In this document: positions 51,204 through 60,728 of the stretch, one piece after another
How the letters are laid out: every line of letters begins with the position of its first letter
Numbering within the stretch: position 1 is the first letter of the stretch
DNA from: Amycolatopsis sp. QT-25
Lineage (GTDB): Bacteria; Actinomycetota; Actinomycetes; Mycobacteriales; Pseudonocardiaceae
Assembly (NCBI RefSeq): GCF_029369745.1
Contig: NZ_CP120210.1
Coordinates: 3,410,001-3,474,000, forward strand
DNA: 64,000 bases
Reading direction: 5' to 3'
Program-made: the position numbers and the translations under genes
Notes under the pieces: model-generated
What the model saw: only the letters and a program-made list of their open reading frames with translations
Database searches by the model: none
Told to the model about the DNA's origin: nothing

Positions 51204-52124
51204 TCAGGAGAGAGCTTCGACCACGGCCGCGGTGGCTTGCGCGAGGAGCTTGTTGTCGATCTTCGCGTCCTTGTCGGCCCGGTCGGTCAGGATCGAGATG
51301 ACGATCGGCGCCCGGTTCGGCGGCCAGACGACGCCGATGTCGTTGCGCGTCCCGTAGGAAGCCGTACCGGTCTTGTCGGCGACCGGCCAGCCGGGGACGC
51401 CTGCCCGGATGTTCTGGTCGCCGGTGGTGCTGGCCCGCATCATGTCGACCAGGATCTTGCGCTTGTCCTCGGGGAGCGCGTCGCCGAGGGCGAAGGCGCG
51501 CAGGCTCACGGCCAGAGCGCGGGGTGTGCTGGTGTCCCGCGGGTCGCCGGGCGCGGTGTCGTTGAGCTCGGGTTCGATCCGGTCGGCGTGGCTCGTGGTG
51601 TCGCCGATGCCGCGCAACACCGCGTTGAGACCTTCGGGGCCGCCGAGTTCGCGGAAGAGCAGATTGCCGCCGGTGTTGTCGCTGTACCGGAGGGTCGCGT
51701 CCATGACGGCGCGCAGCGGCATGCCCGTCGCCACGTGTTTTTCCGTGACCGGCGAATTGACGACCAGATCCTCGGGGTCGTAGGTCACCGTGCGATCGAG
51801 ATCGGCGATCGACGTCCGCTGAAGGACGCCGCCTGCGCTGAACACCTTGTGCGTCGAGGCATAGGCGAACCGTTCGTCGGCGCGGAAGGCGACCTCGCGG
51901 CCGTTCGCGGTGTCCACCGCGTACACCCCGAGTCGGGCCCCGAAGCCACGTTCGAGCTGCTCGAACTCGGCTCGGTCGGCCGGACTGACCGGACTGACCG
52001 GACTGACCGCAGGGGCCGACGGAGCCGGAGTGGCGGCGGGCGGCTGCGCGGGAGCGGAACACGCGGCGAGGGACACGACCGAAAGCGCCAGTAGCGCGGC
52101 CCAGCGGCGAGAAGTGACGGACAC
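51204..52124 (-). CDS. bla: class A beta-lactamase (lipoprotein)
   Basis: 306 residues from GTG 52124, ribosome site AAGGA. The lipoprotein signal has lipobox LAAC (Cys22), followed by a Pro/Ser/Val linker with a VSP repeat. All class A motifs are present: Ser90-Thr-His-Lys93 (S70xxK), Ser148-Asp-Asn150 (SDN130), Glu184-Pro-Glu-Leu-Asn188 (E166xxxN) and Lys251-Thr-Gly253 (KTG234). It should hydrolyse beta-lactams at the outer face of the membrane. Spectrum cannot be predicted from sequence by eye. It diverges from a LysR gene that is followed by a BlaB-like gene, the same order as the blaL-blaA-blaB locus of Streptomyces cacaoi, so induction through these products is expected if they are functional. 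Confidence 0.95.
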   Translation of the reverse strand: MSVTSRRWAALLALSVVSLAACSAPAQPPAATPAPSAPAVSPVSPVSPADRAEFEQLERGFGARLGVYAVDTANGREVAFRADERFAYASTHKVFSAGGVLQRTSIADLDRTVTYDPEDLVVNSPVTEKHVATGMPLRAVMDATLRYSDNTGGNLLFRELGGPEGLNAVLRGIGDTTSHADRIEPELNDTAPGDPRDTSTPRALAVSLRAFALGDALPEDKRKILVDMMRASTTGDQNIRAGVPGWPVADKTGTASYGTRNDIGVVWPPNRAPIVISILTDRADKDAKIDNKLLAQATAAVVEALS

Positions 52125-52205
52125 GGTGATTCCTTTCAAGATCGTTCGATGCCCGCAGTCTGTCCAGCCCCGGTCATACTGTCCAAGACACGAATGGTCT
52201 TTTTC

Positions 52206-52220
52206 ATGCTTGATTCGCAT
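52206..52220. promoter_or_regulatory. LysR box in the bla-blaA gap
   Basis: ATGC (52206-52209), seven bases, GCAT (52217-52220). Inside it T52207 and A52219 are eleven bases apart, the T-N11-A LysR pattern with dyad symmetry. It lies 82 bases upstream of the beta-lactamase start and just before the LysR start, where BlaA/AmpR-type regulators bind. Confidence 0.6.
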
Positions 52221-52225
52221 AGTAT

Positions 52226-53106
52226 GTGGTCGTGGACCTGATCGGCAGTTGCCGGGCGTTCGTGAGCGTGAGTGAGGCCGGGACCTTCACCGCCGGAGCC
52301 GCGATCGCCCGCATCCCCCAGCCGGTGGCGAGCCGCCGGATCGCCGCGCTGGAACGGCATTTCGGCGAGCGGCTGTTCGACCGCTCCACCCGGCGCGCCC
52401 GGCTCACCCCGTTCGGCCGGGACATGCTGCCCTCGGCGAAACGGCTGGTGACCCTGGCCGACGCCATGGAGCACGACGCGCGGCGCGCCAAACTGCGGCC
52501 GCTGCGGCTGGCGATGCCGGAGACCTGCACCGTCCGCGAACTCGCCGAACTCGACGCCGCGGCGCGAGCGCTCGACGTCTTCCTGGAGTTCCGGCAGGCC
52601 CCGCCGAGGGAACGGGCGGAACTCGTGCGTACCCAGGAGGTGCGCGCGGCGCTCACGGTCGTCCCCGCCGAAGAGGGCGTGTGGAAGGTGCCGCTCGGCC
52701 TGGCGGGCAGAGGCAGGCCGCGGGCGGGGGCCCTGTATCTGGAAACACTGCGGGTCGGCCGGTCCGGCCGCGCGCCTCGCCGGGTGTGGCTCCAGCCCGA
52801 GGACGACGTGCCGCCCATCCGCGACCGCCTGTTCCGGATCCGCGACTCGGTGGGGCTGCGGCCCGCGCAGGTGTCCGTCGCCGATTCGCTCACCGCGGCC
52901 GCGGCGGCCGCGTTCGGTTCGGACGATCTGCTGCTGTGCTCGCCCGCGCAGGCCGCCGACTCGGCTTGGCCTGGCAGCCGCTCGGGGAGATCCGGCTCGC
53001 GCGCGGATTCGAGATCACGGCGGGGCTCGGCGAGGACGCGCAGCGGATCCGGGCACGCTTGTGGTCGGACATCGCCCGATGTCTCGGCGCGGAGGAGACG
53101 ACGTGA
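52226..53106 (+). pseudogene. blaA: BlaA/AmpR-like LysR regulator with a single frameshift
   Basis: From GTG 52226 (or GTG 52232) the LysR HTH is clear: [58 protein letters not shown]. The effector domain follows to SVADSLTAAAAAAFGSDDLL LCSPAQAA. At about 52958-52960 the frame must shift by one base to continue DLGLAWQPLGEIRLARGFEI, TAGLGEDAQRIRARLW and RCLGAEETT, ending at 53106. The shift could be a real mutation, which would remove the last 49 residues and fuse a long nonsense tail, or a miscounted base. Joined length is about 293, normal for the family. The downstream BlaB-like gene overlaps its stop by four bases. Confidence 0.8.
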
Positions 53107-53993
53107 ACACCGAAACGCTGCGCACCGAACTGGACGACGGCGGCCTGCGAGGTTCGTTCCTGGTGCGCGATCTCCGGACCGGACACGAGATCGGCATCGA
53201 TCCCGACCTGGAGTTCCCGAGCGCGTCGCTGGTGAAGATCCCGCTCGCCGCGGCGACCCTGGAGCGGATCCGCCGGGGCGAACTGGACGGTGCGGCGCGG
53301 ATCGACGTCCAGCCGGGACGGGCCACCGCACCGGGGCCGACCGGCCTGGCCCGGTTCCGGCATCCGGCCACGGTGGCGATCGACGACCTGCTCTATCTGG
53401 CCATGGCCATCAGCGACGAGACCGCGGCGGACACCCTCTTCGCGCTGACACCGCCCGCCGAGGTCACCAGGATGACGCGCGAATGGGGCGTTTCCGGGAT
53501 CACCGCGCGGCATCCGGCCGCGGACTTCAGCGACACCCCCGCCGAACGGTTCGACCCCACGGACGTGCACCTCGCGCACGCGCTCGCGATCAACGCGGGC
53601 ACCGCCGGGCAGGGTCATCCCGTTCCGCAGCTCGACGTCACGCGCGCGAGTTCCGGTTCGGCCCGCGCGTTCGTGCACCTGCTCGAAGCGTTGTGGAAAC
53701 CGTCCGAAGTGGACGCCGAGGTGGCGGCACGGGTGCGCGAACTCATGGGGCTCAACCTGCTGCGACAGCGGCTGAGCCCCGATTTCGTCTCCGACGCCAC
53801 GAGATGGTCGTCGAAGACGGGCACGGTGCTGAACCTGCGGCACGAGGTCGGCGTGGTCGAACACGCCGCCGGCGGGATGTACGCGATCGCCGCACTGACC
53901 GCGTCCCGGGTGCCGGCGGCGATCCAGCCGGAGGCCGAAGTGCTGATGGCCCGCGTGGCGCGGGCCCTGCGCGACCACTTGCGGGAAGGGTGA
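53103..53993 (+). CDS. blaB: BlaB-like penicillin-interacting protein (serine hydrolase)
   Basis: 296 residues from GTG 53103, overlapping the LysR stop (GTGA). Beta-lactamase/PBP fold with Ser42-Leu-Val-Lys45 (SASLVKIPLA), Ser104-Asp-Glu106 in place of SDN, and Lys238-Thr-Gly240 (SSKTGTVLNL). The deacylating glutamate of class A enzymes is not seen. There is no signal peptide, so it is cytoplasmic. In Streptomyces cacaoi BlaB is a similar serine-motif protein encoded after the LysR-type blaA and needed for induction of blaL; the gene order and coupling here match. It may sense a beta-lactam or muropeptide for BlaA. Role is inferred from synteny and motifs. Confidence 0.8.
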   Translation: MNTETLRTELDDGGLRGSFLVRDLRTGHEIGIDPDLEFPSASLVKIPLAAATLERIRRGELDGAARIDVQPGRATAPGPTGLARFRHPATVAIDDLLYLAMAISDETAADTLFALTPPAEVTRMTREWGVSGITARHPAADFSDTPAERFDPTDVHLAHALAINAGTAGQGHPVPQLDVTRASSGSARAFVHLLEALWKPSEVDAEVAARVRELMGLNLLRQRLSPDFVSDATRWSSKTGTVLNLRHEVGVVEHAAGGMYAIAALTASRVPAAIQPEAEVLMARVARALRDHLREG

Positions 53994-54002
53994 CACGGTG
54001 CG

Positions 54003-55034
54003 GTGGCCGACGCGCTCCGTTTACGCAACGGCCGGCGTGGGTATCAGCGGCGCGTGCTCGACCACTCGCACTTCCCGGAACTGAGAGACCAGCGGCTCGT
54101 CGTCGACTACGAAGATGCCGACGATCCGGTCCTGCTCCGCCCCGACGGATCGCCGATCGACACCTGGCGGGAGAACTACCCGTACACGACGCGAATGTCG
54201 CGCGAGGAATACGAGGTCGTGAAGCGGTCGCTGCAGATCGAGCTGCTGAAACTGCAGTACTGGATCAAGGACACCGGCGGGCGCATGGCGATCCTGTTCG
54301 AAGGACGCGACGCGGCGGGCAAGGGTGGCACCATCAAACGGTTCACCGAACACCTCAACCCGCGCGGCGCGAGAGTGGTGGCGCTGAGCAAGCCCACCGA
54401 GCGCGAGCAGGGGGAATGGTACTTCCAGCGCTACGTCAACCACCTGCCCACCGAGGGTGAGATCGTGCTGTTCGACCGATCCTGGTACAACCGCGCCGGC
54501 GTCGAACGGGTGATGGGCTACTGCACGGACGAACAGTACGAACGCTTCATGCGGCAGGCGCCGACGTTCGAGCAGATGCTCGTCGACGACGGGATCATTC
54601 TCGTCAAATTCTGGTTCTCGGTGTCGAAATCCGAGCAGCGCACCCGGTTCCTCATCCGGCAGGTCGACCCGGTCCGGCAGTGGAAACTGAGTCCCAACGA
54701 CATCAAGTCGCTCGACCGCTGGGACGGCTACACCGAAGCGAAGGTCGCGATGTTCCGCTCCACCGACACGGAGGTCGCACCGTGGACGGTGGTCAAGAGC
54801 AACGACAAGAAACGAGCGCGTGTCGAGGCGATGCGCAGCGTCCTCGCCCGGGTGGCCTACGCGGACAAGGACGAGGAGGCCGTCGGCGAGCCGGATCTGA
54901 AGGTGGTCGGCGCCGCGGCGACCCTGCTGGAGGAGGGTGAGGACGAGACGTCGCTCAGCCCGACCCCGATCGCGCCGTCGCCGGAGCCCGATCACGGCCC
55001 GGGCCTGCATCCGGAAGTGAGTCGTGAGGAGTAG
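54003..55034 (+). CDS. ppk2: polyphosphate kinase 2 (PPK2)
   Basis: 343 residues from GTG 54003. The PPK2 core is complete: LFEGRDAAGKGGTIKRFTEH (Walker A, residues 101-109), YFQRYVNHLPTEGEIVLFDR SWYNRAGVERVMGY (Walker B, with Asp158 and the lid arginines), and KSLDRWDGYTEAK. These enzymes transfer phosphate between polyphosphate and nucleoside (di/mono)phosphates. The Gly-Arg-Asp-Ala-Ala-Gly-Lys P-loop is usual for class I, but class is not certain. The C-terminal about 50 residues are acidic and disordered. It lies 9 bases after blaB but is probably a separate function. Confidence 0.93.
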   Translation: MADALRLRNGRRGYQRRVLDHSHFPELRDQRLVVDYEDADDPVLLRPDGSPIDTWRENYPYTTRMSREEYEVVKRSLQIELLKLQYWIKDTGGRMAILFEGRDAAGKGGTIKRFTEHLNPRGARVVALSKPTEREQGEWYFQRYVNHLPTEGEIVLFDRSWYNRAGVERVMGYCTDEQYERFMRQAPTFEQMLVDDGIILVKFWFSVSKSEQRTRFLIRQVDPVRQWKLSPNDIKSLDRWDGYTEAKVAMFRSTDTEVAPWTVVKSNDKKRARVEAMRSVLARVAYADKDEEAVGEPDLKVVGAAATLLEEGEDETSLSPTPIAPSPEPDHGPGLHPEVSREE

Positions 55035-55054
55035 CTGACACCTGGACCGAGCCG

Positions 55055-55130
55055 GCGTTTTCGCGTGATCGATCGGACGGTACGGGTGATCCTGCGGACG
55101 ACACGCGTGTCTGAATGGACGACACGCGTG
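55055..55130 (+). repeat. 21-bp-periodic repeat array (left copy)
   Basis: Units GACGACACGCGTG at 55097-55109 and 55118-55130 are identical and end 21 bases apart. Two more degenerate units continue the period to the left: GACGGTACGGGTG (55076-55088) and a GCGTTT..CGCGTG unit (55055-55067). Each good unit holds an ACACGCGTG core that is nearly palindromic. A matching inverted array lies at 57259-57314, beyond the S33 peptidase gene. Confidence 0.7.
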
Positions 55131-55274
55131 CCGGCAGGCTTAATTTGGTCCTGGCTGACCGCGTGATGTCGAGATCCCGCCATGTCGGGTATCCGCCATC
55201 CTCCGGCCGTGTGGGAAACCTGATCGCCCGTCTTCGCTTCGAGTACGGACGTCGGGGGCTTTGTCGAAAGGATC

Positions 55275-57083
55275 ATGGTGATCGGTAGTACGAAAGAGCC
55301 GCGGAGAGCCGCCGTGGCCGTGGCCGCCGGTGCGCTCCTGGCCTCGGGCCTGGTGCCGGTTCCCGCCGCGGGTGCGGCTCCCGCGGCCAAGGCCGACCCG
55401 GACACCGCGGCGCTCGCCGGCGCGCTGAGCAAGCAGGCCGTGGCCTGGGGTGAGTGCTCGTTCCCCTCCGTCGCGCCGGCGACGGAAGCCGCGCTCAAGA
55501 AGGTCAAGGGCCTCGCGTGCGCCACCATCCAGGTGCCGCGTGACTGGCACGACCCGCAGGACGGCAACACCATCGGCGTCCGCGTCTCCAAGACCGCGAC
55601 CGCCTACCCCGGCACCGGCAGACAGGGCATCGCGCTGGTCAACCCCGGCGGCCCCGGTGGCAAGGGCCTGCCGTGGGGCGCCGCGATGGCGTTGCGCAGC
55701 CCCGTGCTGGCCTCGCAGTACGACTTCGTCGGTTTCGATCCCCGCGGCGTCGGCCTGAGCACCCCGTTGAGCTGTAGCTACACCGTCCCGGACAGCACGG
55801 ATCAGAACGTGATCAGCCGGGCGAAGGTCGAAAGCTGCCTGAAGAACCCGCTGACGAAGTTCATCACCACCGAGCAGACCGCGTACGACATGGACTTCAT
55901 CCGGGTGCTGCTCGGGGAGAAGAAGACCAGCTACATCGGCTACTCGTACGGCACGTGGCTGGGCACCTGGTACGCCACCACGTTCCCGTCCAAGGCGCAC
56001 CGGTTCCTGCTCGACTCCTCGACCGACGCGAGCCGCTCGACGCTGGAGAAGACCTGGGACCTCCAGCCGCGCAGCCGGGACCGCCAGTTCCAGGAGGCGC
56101 TGCTGCCGTACATGGCGCGGAACGACGCCAAGTACAAGACGGGCACCGACCCGCTCGAGATCCGCCGCGACTGGGAGAAGGCGGGCGGCACCAGGGAATT
56201 CGCCGGCCTGCTCAACGCCGCGTGGTTCATCATCCCGGCGATGTACGACACCTCCCAGTACCCGTCGGCGGCGTCCATGGTGGCCGCGCTGGTGAAGGGG
56301 CCGGCGCCCACCGGGACCGACGCGGAGAAGCTCGAGCAGGTTGTCGCCAAGGCGCTGACCACCCCGGGTCTGACCGACGCGAACAAGGCGTTCTTGACCA
56401 AGGCGAAGGGCAACGCGCTGGAGGCCATCGCGAAGAAGGACTCGGTCGAGCGCAAGGCTTCCTACCAGGGCGGCGCCGAGGTCGAGACCTGGGACGCGGC
56501 GTTCGAGGCGATCCGTTGCCAGGACGGCCAGTGGAACCAGAACCTGCACTACTGGAACCGCTGGCAGGCCGACCTGACCGTGAACGCGCCGTTCATCGCG
56601 CCGCTCATGGCCCTCTCGGGCGCGCCGCTGTGCGCGTTCTGGCCCACCACCAACGCCAAGCCCGCGCCGGACGCCACGACGTTCCCCGATCTGCTGATCG
56701 CGCAGGCCGAACTCGACGCGGCCACGCCGTACGAAGGCGCGCTCGCCACCGCGAACGGCCTGCCGGGCGCCAAGATGATCAGTGTCGACAACGAAGGCAG
56801 CCACGGGATCTTCCCGTACGACACAGACTGCGTCGACGACCCGATCGTCGCCTACTTCCAGACCGGGCTCACGCCGAAGAAGAAGTTCACCGGCTGCCAG
56901 GGGCTGCCCCTGCCGGGTGAGGACAAGACGGCCGAGATCGGCGGTCACCTCGGGCACGACGGGAAGATCAAGATCAAGATGATCACCGCCGAGGTGCGCA
57001 AGGCGAACGAGATCGTCCGTGAGCTGCTCGAAGGCACCGCGACCCTGGCGGCCGACGAAACGGGGATGCCCGCCAACACGTAG
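55275..57083 (+). CDS. secreted S33 tripeptidyl aminopeptidase-like hydrolase
   Basis: 602 residues from GTG/ATG 55275 (MVIGSTKEPRRAAVAVAAGA). Signal peptide about 1-35. Alpha/beta-hydrolase catalytic part: ALVNPGGPGGKGLPWGAAMA (oxyanion, 123-129), DFVGFDPRGVGLSTPLSC, then MDFIRVLLGEKKTSYIGYSY with nucleophile Ser224 in GYSYGTWLG. A long insertion domain (about 280-470) contains EAIRCQDGQWNQN, and the C-terminal TAP domain ends with SHGIFPYDTDCVDDPI, holding the catalytic histidine. Related Streptomyces enzymes remove tripeptides from secreted pro-proteins and are common in Amycolatopsis. Extracellular. A strong terminator lies 20 bases downstream. Confidence 0.92.
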   Translation: MVIGSTKEPRRAAVAVAAGALLASGLVPVPAAGAAPAAKADPDTAALAGALSKQAVAWGECSFPSVAPATEAALKKVKGLACATIQVPRDWHDPQDGNTIGVRVSKTATAYPGTGRQGIALVNPGGPGGKGLPWGAAMALRSPVLASQYDFVGFDPRGVGLSTPLSCSYTVPDSTDQNVISRAKVESCLKNPLTKFITTEQTAYDMDFIRVLLGEKKTSYIGYSYGTWLGTWYATTFPSKAHRFLLDSSTDASRSTLEKTWDLQPRSRDRQFQEALLPYMARNDAKYKTGTDPLEIRRDWEKAGGTREFAGLLNAAWFIIPAMYDTSQYPSAASMVAALVKGPAPTGTDAEKLEQVVAKALTTPGLTDANKAFLTKAKGNALEAIAKKDSVERKASYQGGAEVETWDAAFEAIRCQDGQWNQNLHYWNRWQADLTVNAPFIAPLMALSGAPLCAFWPTTNAKPAPDATTFPDLLIAQAELDAATPYEGALATANGLPGAKMISVDNEGSHGIFPYDTDCVDDPIVAYFQTGLTPKKKFTGCQGLPLPGEDKTAEIGGHLGHDGKIKIKMITAEVRKANEIVRELLEGTATLAADETGMPANT

Positions 57084-57102
57084 TCCTCGAAAGCGTCGAA
57101 CA

Positions 57103-57140
57103 GAGGCTTCCGCGAGCACGACACAGCTCGCGGAAGCCTC
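57103..57140. terminator. intrinsic terminator after the S33 peptidase
   Basis: Perfect 15-bp stem: GAGGCTTCCGCGAGC (57103-57117) and GCTCGCGGAAGCCTC (57126-57140), loop of 8 bases. The stem is followed by TTCGGCTGCTGT rather than a T-run. Confidence 0.8.
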
Positions 57141-57258
57141 TTCGGCTGCTGTAATCGCGTTTCCGTGGCACGGGCACAAAGGCCGAGGGCGGAAATTGTC
57201 ACGTGCGAACGGGGTCGCTTTCCGTGGGTGGTAAGGGTGGTCGGTACGCGACTGCGAT

Positions 57259-57314
57259 TTCGCGTGTCGTCCGCCGGATCACGCGTGTCGTCCACTCGGT
57301 CACGCGAGACGGCC
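57259..57314 (-). repeat. 21-bp-periodic repeat array (right, inverted copy)
   Basis: Units read in reverse orientation relative to the left array: CGCGTGTCGTCC ending at 57272, CACGCGTGTCGTCC ending at 57293 and a weaker CACGCGAGACGGCC ending at 57314, each 21 bases apart. The core CACGCGTGTCGTC is the reverse complement of the left array's unit. The two arrays flank the S33 peptidase and its terminator. Confidence 0.7.
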
Positions 57315-57395
57315 GGTCGGGCGGGGTTGGCGTCACGGTCGTCCCTGGGGGACTCGCCTTCACGGACCGGTGAGATCTCCCCGGGAGGAGGGAAA

Positions 57396-58802
57396 ATGGG
57401 CCCGACGCTCCTCATGATCGCGTTAGGGGCGTTCGTCACCACCCTCGACAACACGATCGTCGCGGCGGGCGCGCCGTCGATCGCCCGCGATCTCGGCCTC
57501 GATCTGCCCACGCTGCAATGGGTGAGCATCGGGTACATGCTCCCGTTCGCCGGGCTGCTGCCGGTGGCGGGCACGGTGGTGGACCGCTGGGGTCAGGCCG
57601 CGACGCTGCGGGCCGGGCTGCTCGCGTTCGGGGTCGGCGCGGTGGCCGGTGGACTGGCCACGACGGCGTGGCTCGTCCTCTCCGCGCGGGTTCTGCAGGG
57701 TGCCGCCGCGGCGTTCCTGGTCCCGGCCCTGCTCAGCCTCCTGCGGACCAATCTCGACGCGCGAGGGCGGGCGGTCGGGGCGACGGTGTGGACCGCCTCT
57801 CTCGCGGCCGCGCTCGCGCTCGGTCCGACATTCGGCGGTGTGCTGAGCGAATACTGGGGCTGGGGCTGGATCTTCTTCGTCAACCTCCCGTTCGTGGCGG
57901 CGATGCTGCTGCTCTCGCGGACGGTCGCCCTCGTGGGCCGCGATCCGGCGGCCGGGCGGCCTGCCGTGCTGTCCATGCTGGTGGTGACCGCGGGGATGGT
58001 CCTGATCACCGCCGCCGTGGTGGAGTTGGGTGACGGGCGAGCGCTGCTGCCCGCGGTGTTCGGCGCCGCGGGAACGGGGTGCGCGATCTGGTTCGTGGTC
58101 AGGGAAAGACGCGGGCGCGAACGGCTGGTACCGGCGGGGCTGACCGGTCAGCGGGTCTTCGCCGGCGCGCTGACCGTGCAGTTGCTGTGGGGACTGGGCG
58201 TTTCCGGCGTCTTCTTCTTCACGCCGTTGCTGCACCAGGAATTCCTCGGACTCGGACCGCTGCACGCCGGGTTGCCGCTGGTCGTGGTGGCGGTGGCGGT
58301 CGTCGCCGCGACGCCGCTGGTGCCGTGGGCCGTGCCCCGGTTCGGTCCACATCGGACTGTCGCGGTGGGGCTGGCGACGGTGGCCGCGGGACTGCTGGCG
58401 ATCGCCGCGGTCGACCACGTGCCGCAAGTGCTTCCGCGGCTGCCCGGATTGGTGCTGATCGGTGCCGGGTCGGCGCTGACCACACCGTTGACCTCGTACG
58501 CGCTGGAGATCGTGGCGGAGCGGCACGCGGGCACCGCCTCCGGACTGCTCACCGCGTCCCGTGAACTGTCGAGCGCGCTGGGCGTCGCGCTGATCGGCGC
58601 CGTGCTGGCGATGGTCCGCACGGCCCGGCTCGACGAGGGCGCCGCGTCCGCGCTGGCGAGTGGCTACACGGCTGGTCTGCTCACGGCGGCGGGACTGCAA
58701 CTCGCCGGCGCGCTCCTCGCGCTCCGGTTGCTGAACCCCCGGCCGCGCCGAAGTTCGTCCCGAAGTGACAAGCGGGGTGCCCCCTTTCTCACTTCCCGGT
58801 GA
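57396..58802 (+). CDS. MFS transporter, DHA2 (14-helix) family
   Basis: 468 residues from ATG 57396, preceded by GGGAGGAGGG. About 14 hydrophobic segments. Helix 1 carries TTLDNTIVAAGAPSIARDLG and motif A-like VVDRWGQAATLRAG; QGAAAAFLVPALLSLLR is the helix 4 family pattern; TFGGVLSEYWGWGWIFFVNL is the antiporter motif C region near helix 5. Probably a drug or metabolite exporter. It lies 97 bases upstream of the FAAL start region in the same direction and could export the lipid-polyketide product, though its position before the promoter at 58842 makes it a separate transcript. Confidence 0.9.
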   Translation: MGPTLLMIALGAFVTTLDNTIVAAGAPSIARDLGLDLPTLQWVSIGYMLPFAGLLPVAGTVVDRWGQAATLRAGLLAFGVGAVAGGLATTAWLVLSARVLQGAAAAFLVPALLSLLRTNLDARGRAVGATVWTASLAAALALGPTFGGVLSEYWGWGWIFFVNLPFVAAMLLLSRTVALVGRDPAAGRPAVLSMLVVTAGMVLITAAVVELGDGRALLPAVFGAAGTGCAIWFVVRERRGRERLVPAGLTGQRVFAGALTVQLLWGLGVSGVFFFTPLLHQEFLGLGPLHAGLPLVVVAVAVVAATPLVPWAVPRFGPHRTVAVGLATVAAGLLAIAAVDHVPQVLPRLPGLVLIGAGSALTTPLTSYALEIVAERHAGTASGLLTASRELSSALGVALIGAVLAMVRTARLDEGAASALASGYTAGLLTAAGLQLAGALLALRLLNPRPRRSSSRSDKRGAPFLTSR

Positions 58803-58841
58803 GCACGTCGGCATCACCGTCGGCGTTTCACCGTCCTTTCA

Positions 58842-58871
58842 TTGACACTCTTCCTGCGGTATCCATACAGT
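58842..58871 (+). promoter_or_regulatory. predicted promoter of the FAAL-PKS operon
   Basis: TTGACA (58842-58847) and TACAGT (58866-58871) with an 18-base spacer. Transcription would start near 58878, about 95 bases before the preferred FAAL start at 58972. Confidence 0.5.
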
Positions 58872-58971
58872 TCCGGACAGACAAAGAACGGTCTCCGGAA
58901 TGGAATCCGCTTTCGGCAACGGTGCCGTTCCGAATTCACCCGCTCCTGCTCACGTCGTCAACCGAGGGGCC

Positions 58972-60728
58972 ATGGAAACCATTTCGGATTCGGTCGTCGC
59001 CGCCTACGAGCCGGACGACGCGCGCGGCGGGGAATCGTTCGCGACACTGCTGAGGTACTGGGCGTGGCGGCTCGGCGACGAGGTCGCCGTGACCTATCTC
59101 GACCATCGCACCGGAGCGGACGGCCGGGCGGTCACCCTGTCCTGGCGCGAACTCGACGACCGGGTCGACGTCCTCGCCACCCGGCTGACCTCCTTCACCG
59201 CCCCCGGCGACAGGGCGGCGATCCTGGCTCGGCAGTCCGTCGACTACGTCGTCGCCTTCCTCGGCGCGATCCGTGCCGGGCTGGTGGCGGTCCCGCTGTT
59301 CGCCCCGGACCTGCCGGGGCACGCGGGAAGGCTGGCCGCCGTGCTGGCCGACTGCGCGCCGCGGGTCGTGCTCACGACCGCCGACGGGCTCGACACCGCC
59401 GCCGCTTTCCTCGCCTCGACGGACATCGAGCGCCCCGCCGTGCTCGCCGTCGACACCCCGACTCCGGTCGCGGCCGGTGATCGTTCCTGGCCGCGACCGG
59501 AACCAGACGGACTGGCGTACCTGCAGTACACGTCCGGTTCCACGCGGACGCCGGCAGGGGTGATGCTGACCCATCGCAACGCGCTCACCAACGCCCGCCA
59601 GGCCTGCGACGCCTACTCGATCGAAACCGGGACGACCTCCACCGTCAGCTGGCTGCCGCTCTTCCACGACATGGGCCTGATCCTCGGGATCGGCGCGCCG
59701 ATGGCGGCGGGCGTGGCGTCGGTCCTGATGGATCCGCTCGCTTTCCTCGAACGGCCGTCACGCTGGTTGCGCGCCCTCTCCGCCAGCCCCGGCGCGATCA
59801 GCGCGGCGCCCAATTTCGCCTACGCCTACAGCGCTTCCCGGGTGACCGAGGACGAAAAGAGCTACCTCGAACTGAGCCGGGTCGTCTCGTTGATCAACGG
59901 CAGCGAGCCGGTCCTGCCCGCGACCATCGCGAAGTTCCACGGCGCTTTCGCGGAGTGCGGGCTGCGGCCCGAGGTGCATCGTTCCTCCTACGGGCTGGCC
60001 GAAGCCACCGTGTTCGTCTCCGTCACCGAAGCGGGCAAGGCCCCGCGACAGGTCGCTTTCGACCGCGAGCGGCTCGCCGCCGGGCTGGCGGCGCCCGCCC
60101 TCCCCGGCGCGGTGTCCACCACGCTCGTCTCCTGCGGGTGTCCGGTGGGACAACGAGTCCGCATCGCCGACCCGGTCACCGGGGCGCTCGTCGAGCCGGG
60201 ACGGGTGGGGGAGATCCAGGTCAACGGCCCGAACGTCGGCGTGGGCTACTGGGGAAGGCCCGCCGCGTCCGACGATGTCTTCGGCCTGCCGCCGATCGAT
60301 CCGGAGTCCGGTGCGGGCTGGCTCGCGACCGGGGACCTCGGTGTGCGTTACGACGGCGAACTGTTCATGACAGGAAGGCTCAAAGACCTCGTCATCGTCG
60401 ACGGCCGTAACCACTATCCGCAGGACATCGAACAGACCGTGGAGACGCATCCCGCGGTCCGGCCGCATTCCGCCGCGGCGTTCGCGATCGAGCACGAAGA
60501 CGGTGAAGCAGCGGTCGTGGTGGTGGAACGAGTCAAGGGCGCGGACGTCGACATCGCCGTGGTGACCGCGGAGATCCGGAGGGCGGTCTCGGCCGCGCAT
60601 GGTCTGCGACCCCACGACGTCGTCTTCCTGGCCCCCGGTGAAGTCCCGCGCACCTCCAGCGGCAAGATCAGCCGAGCCCTCTGCCGGAAGTCCTTTCTGG
60701 ACGGTTCGCTGACCGCGCGGCGGCTCGG

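Noticed and set aside
51983..52010. Short tandem repeat GACTGACCG in the beta-lactamase gene
   Set aside because: It encodes the Val-Ser-Pro linker after the lipobox and is an ordinary coding microsatellite.
52226..54460. A very long 744-codon plus-strand frame over LysR, BlaB and PPK2 genes
   Set aside because: Only the first about 240 codons are LysR; the rest is a shadow of the blaB and ppk2 frames after the frameshift.
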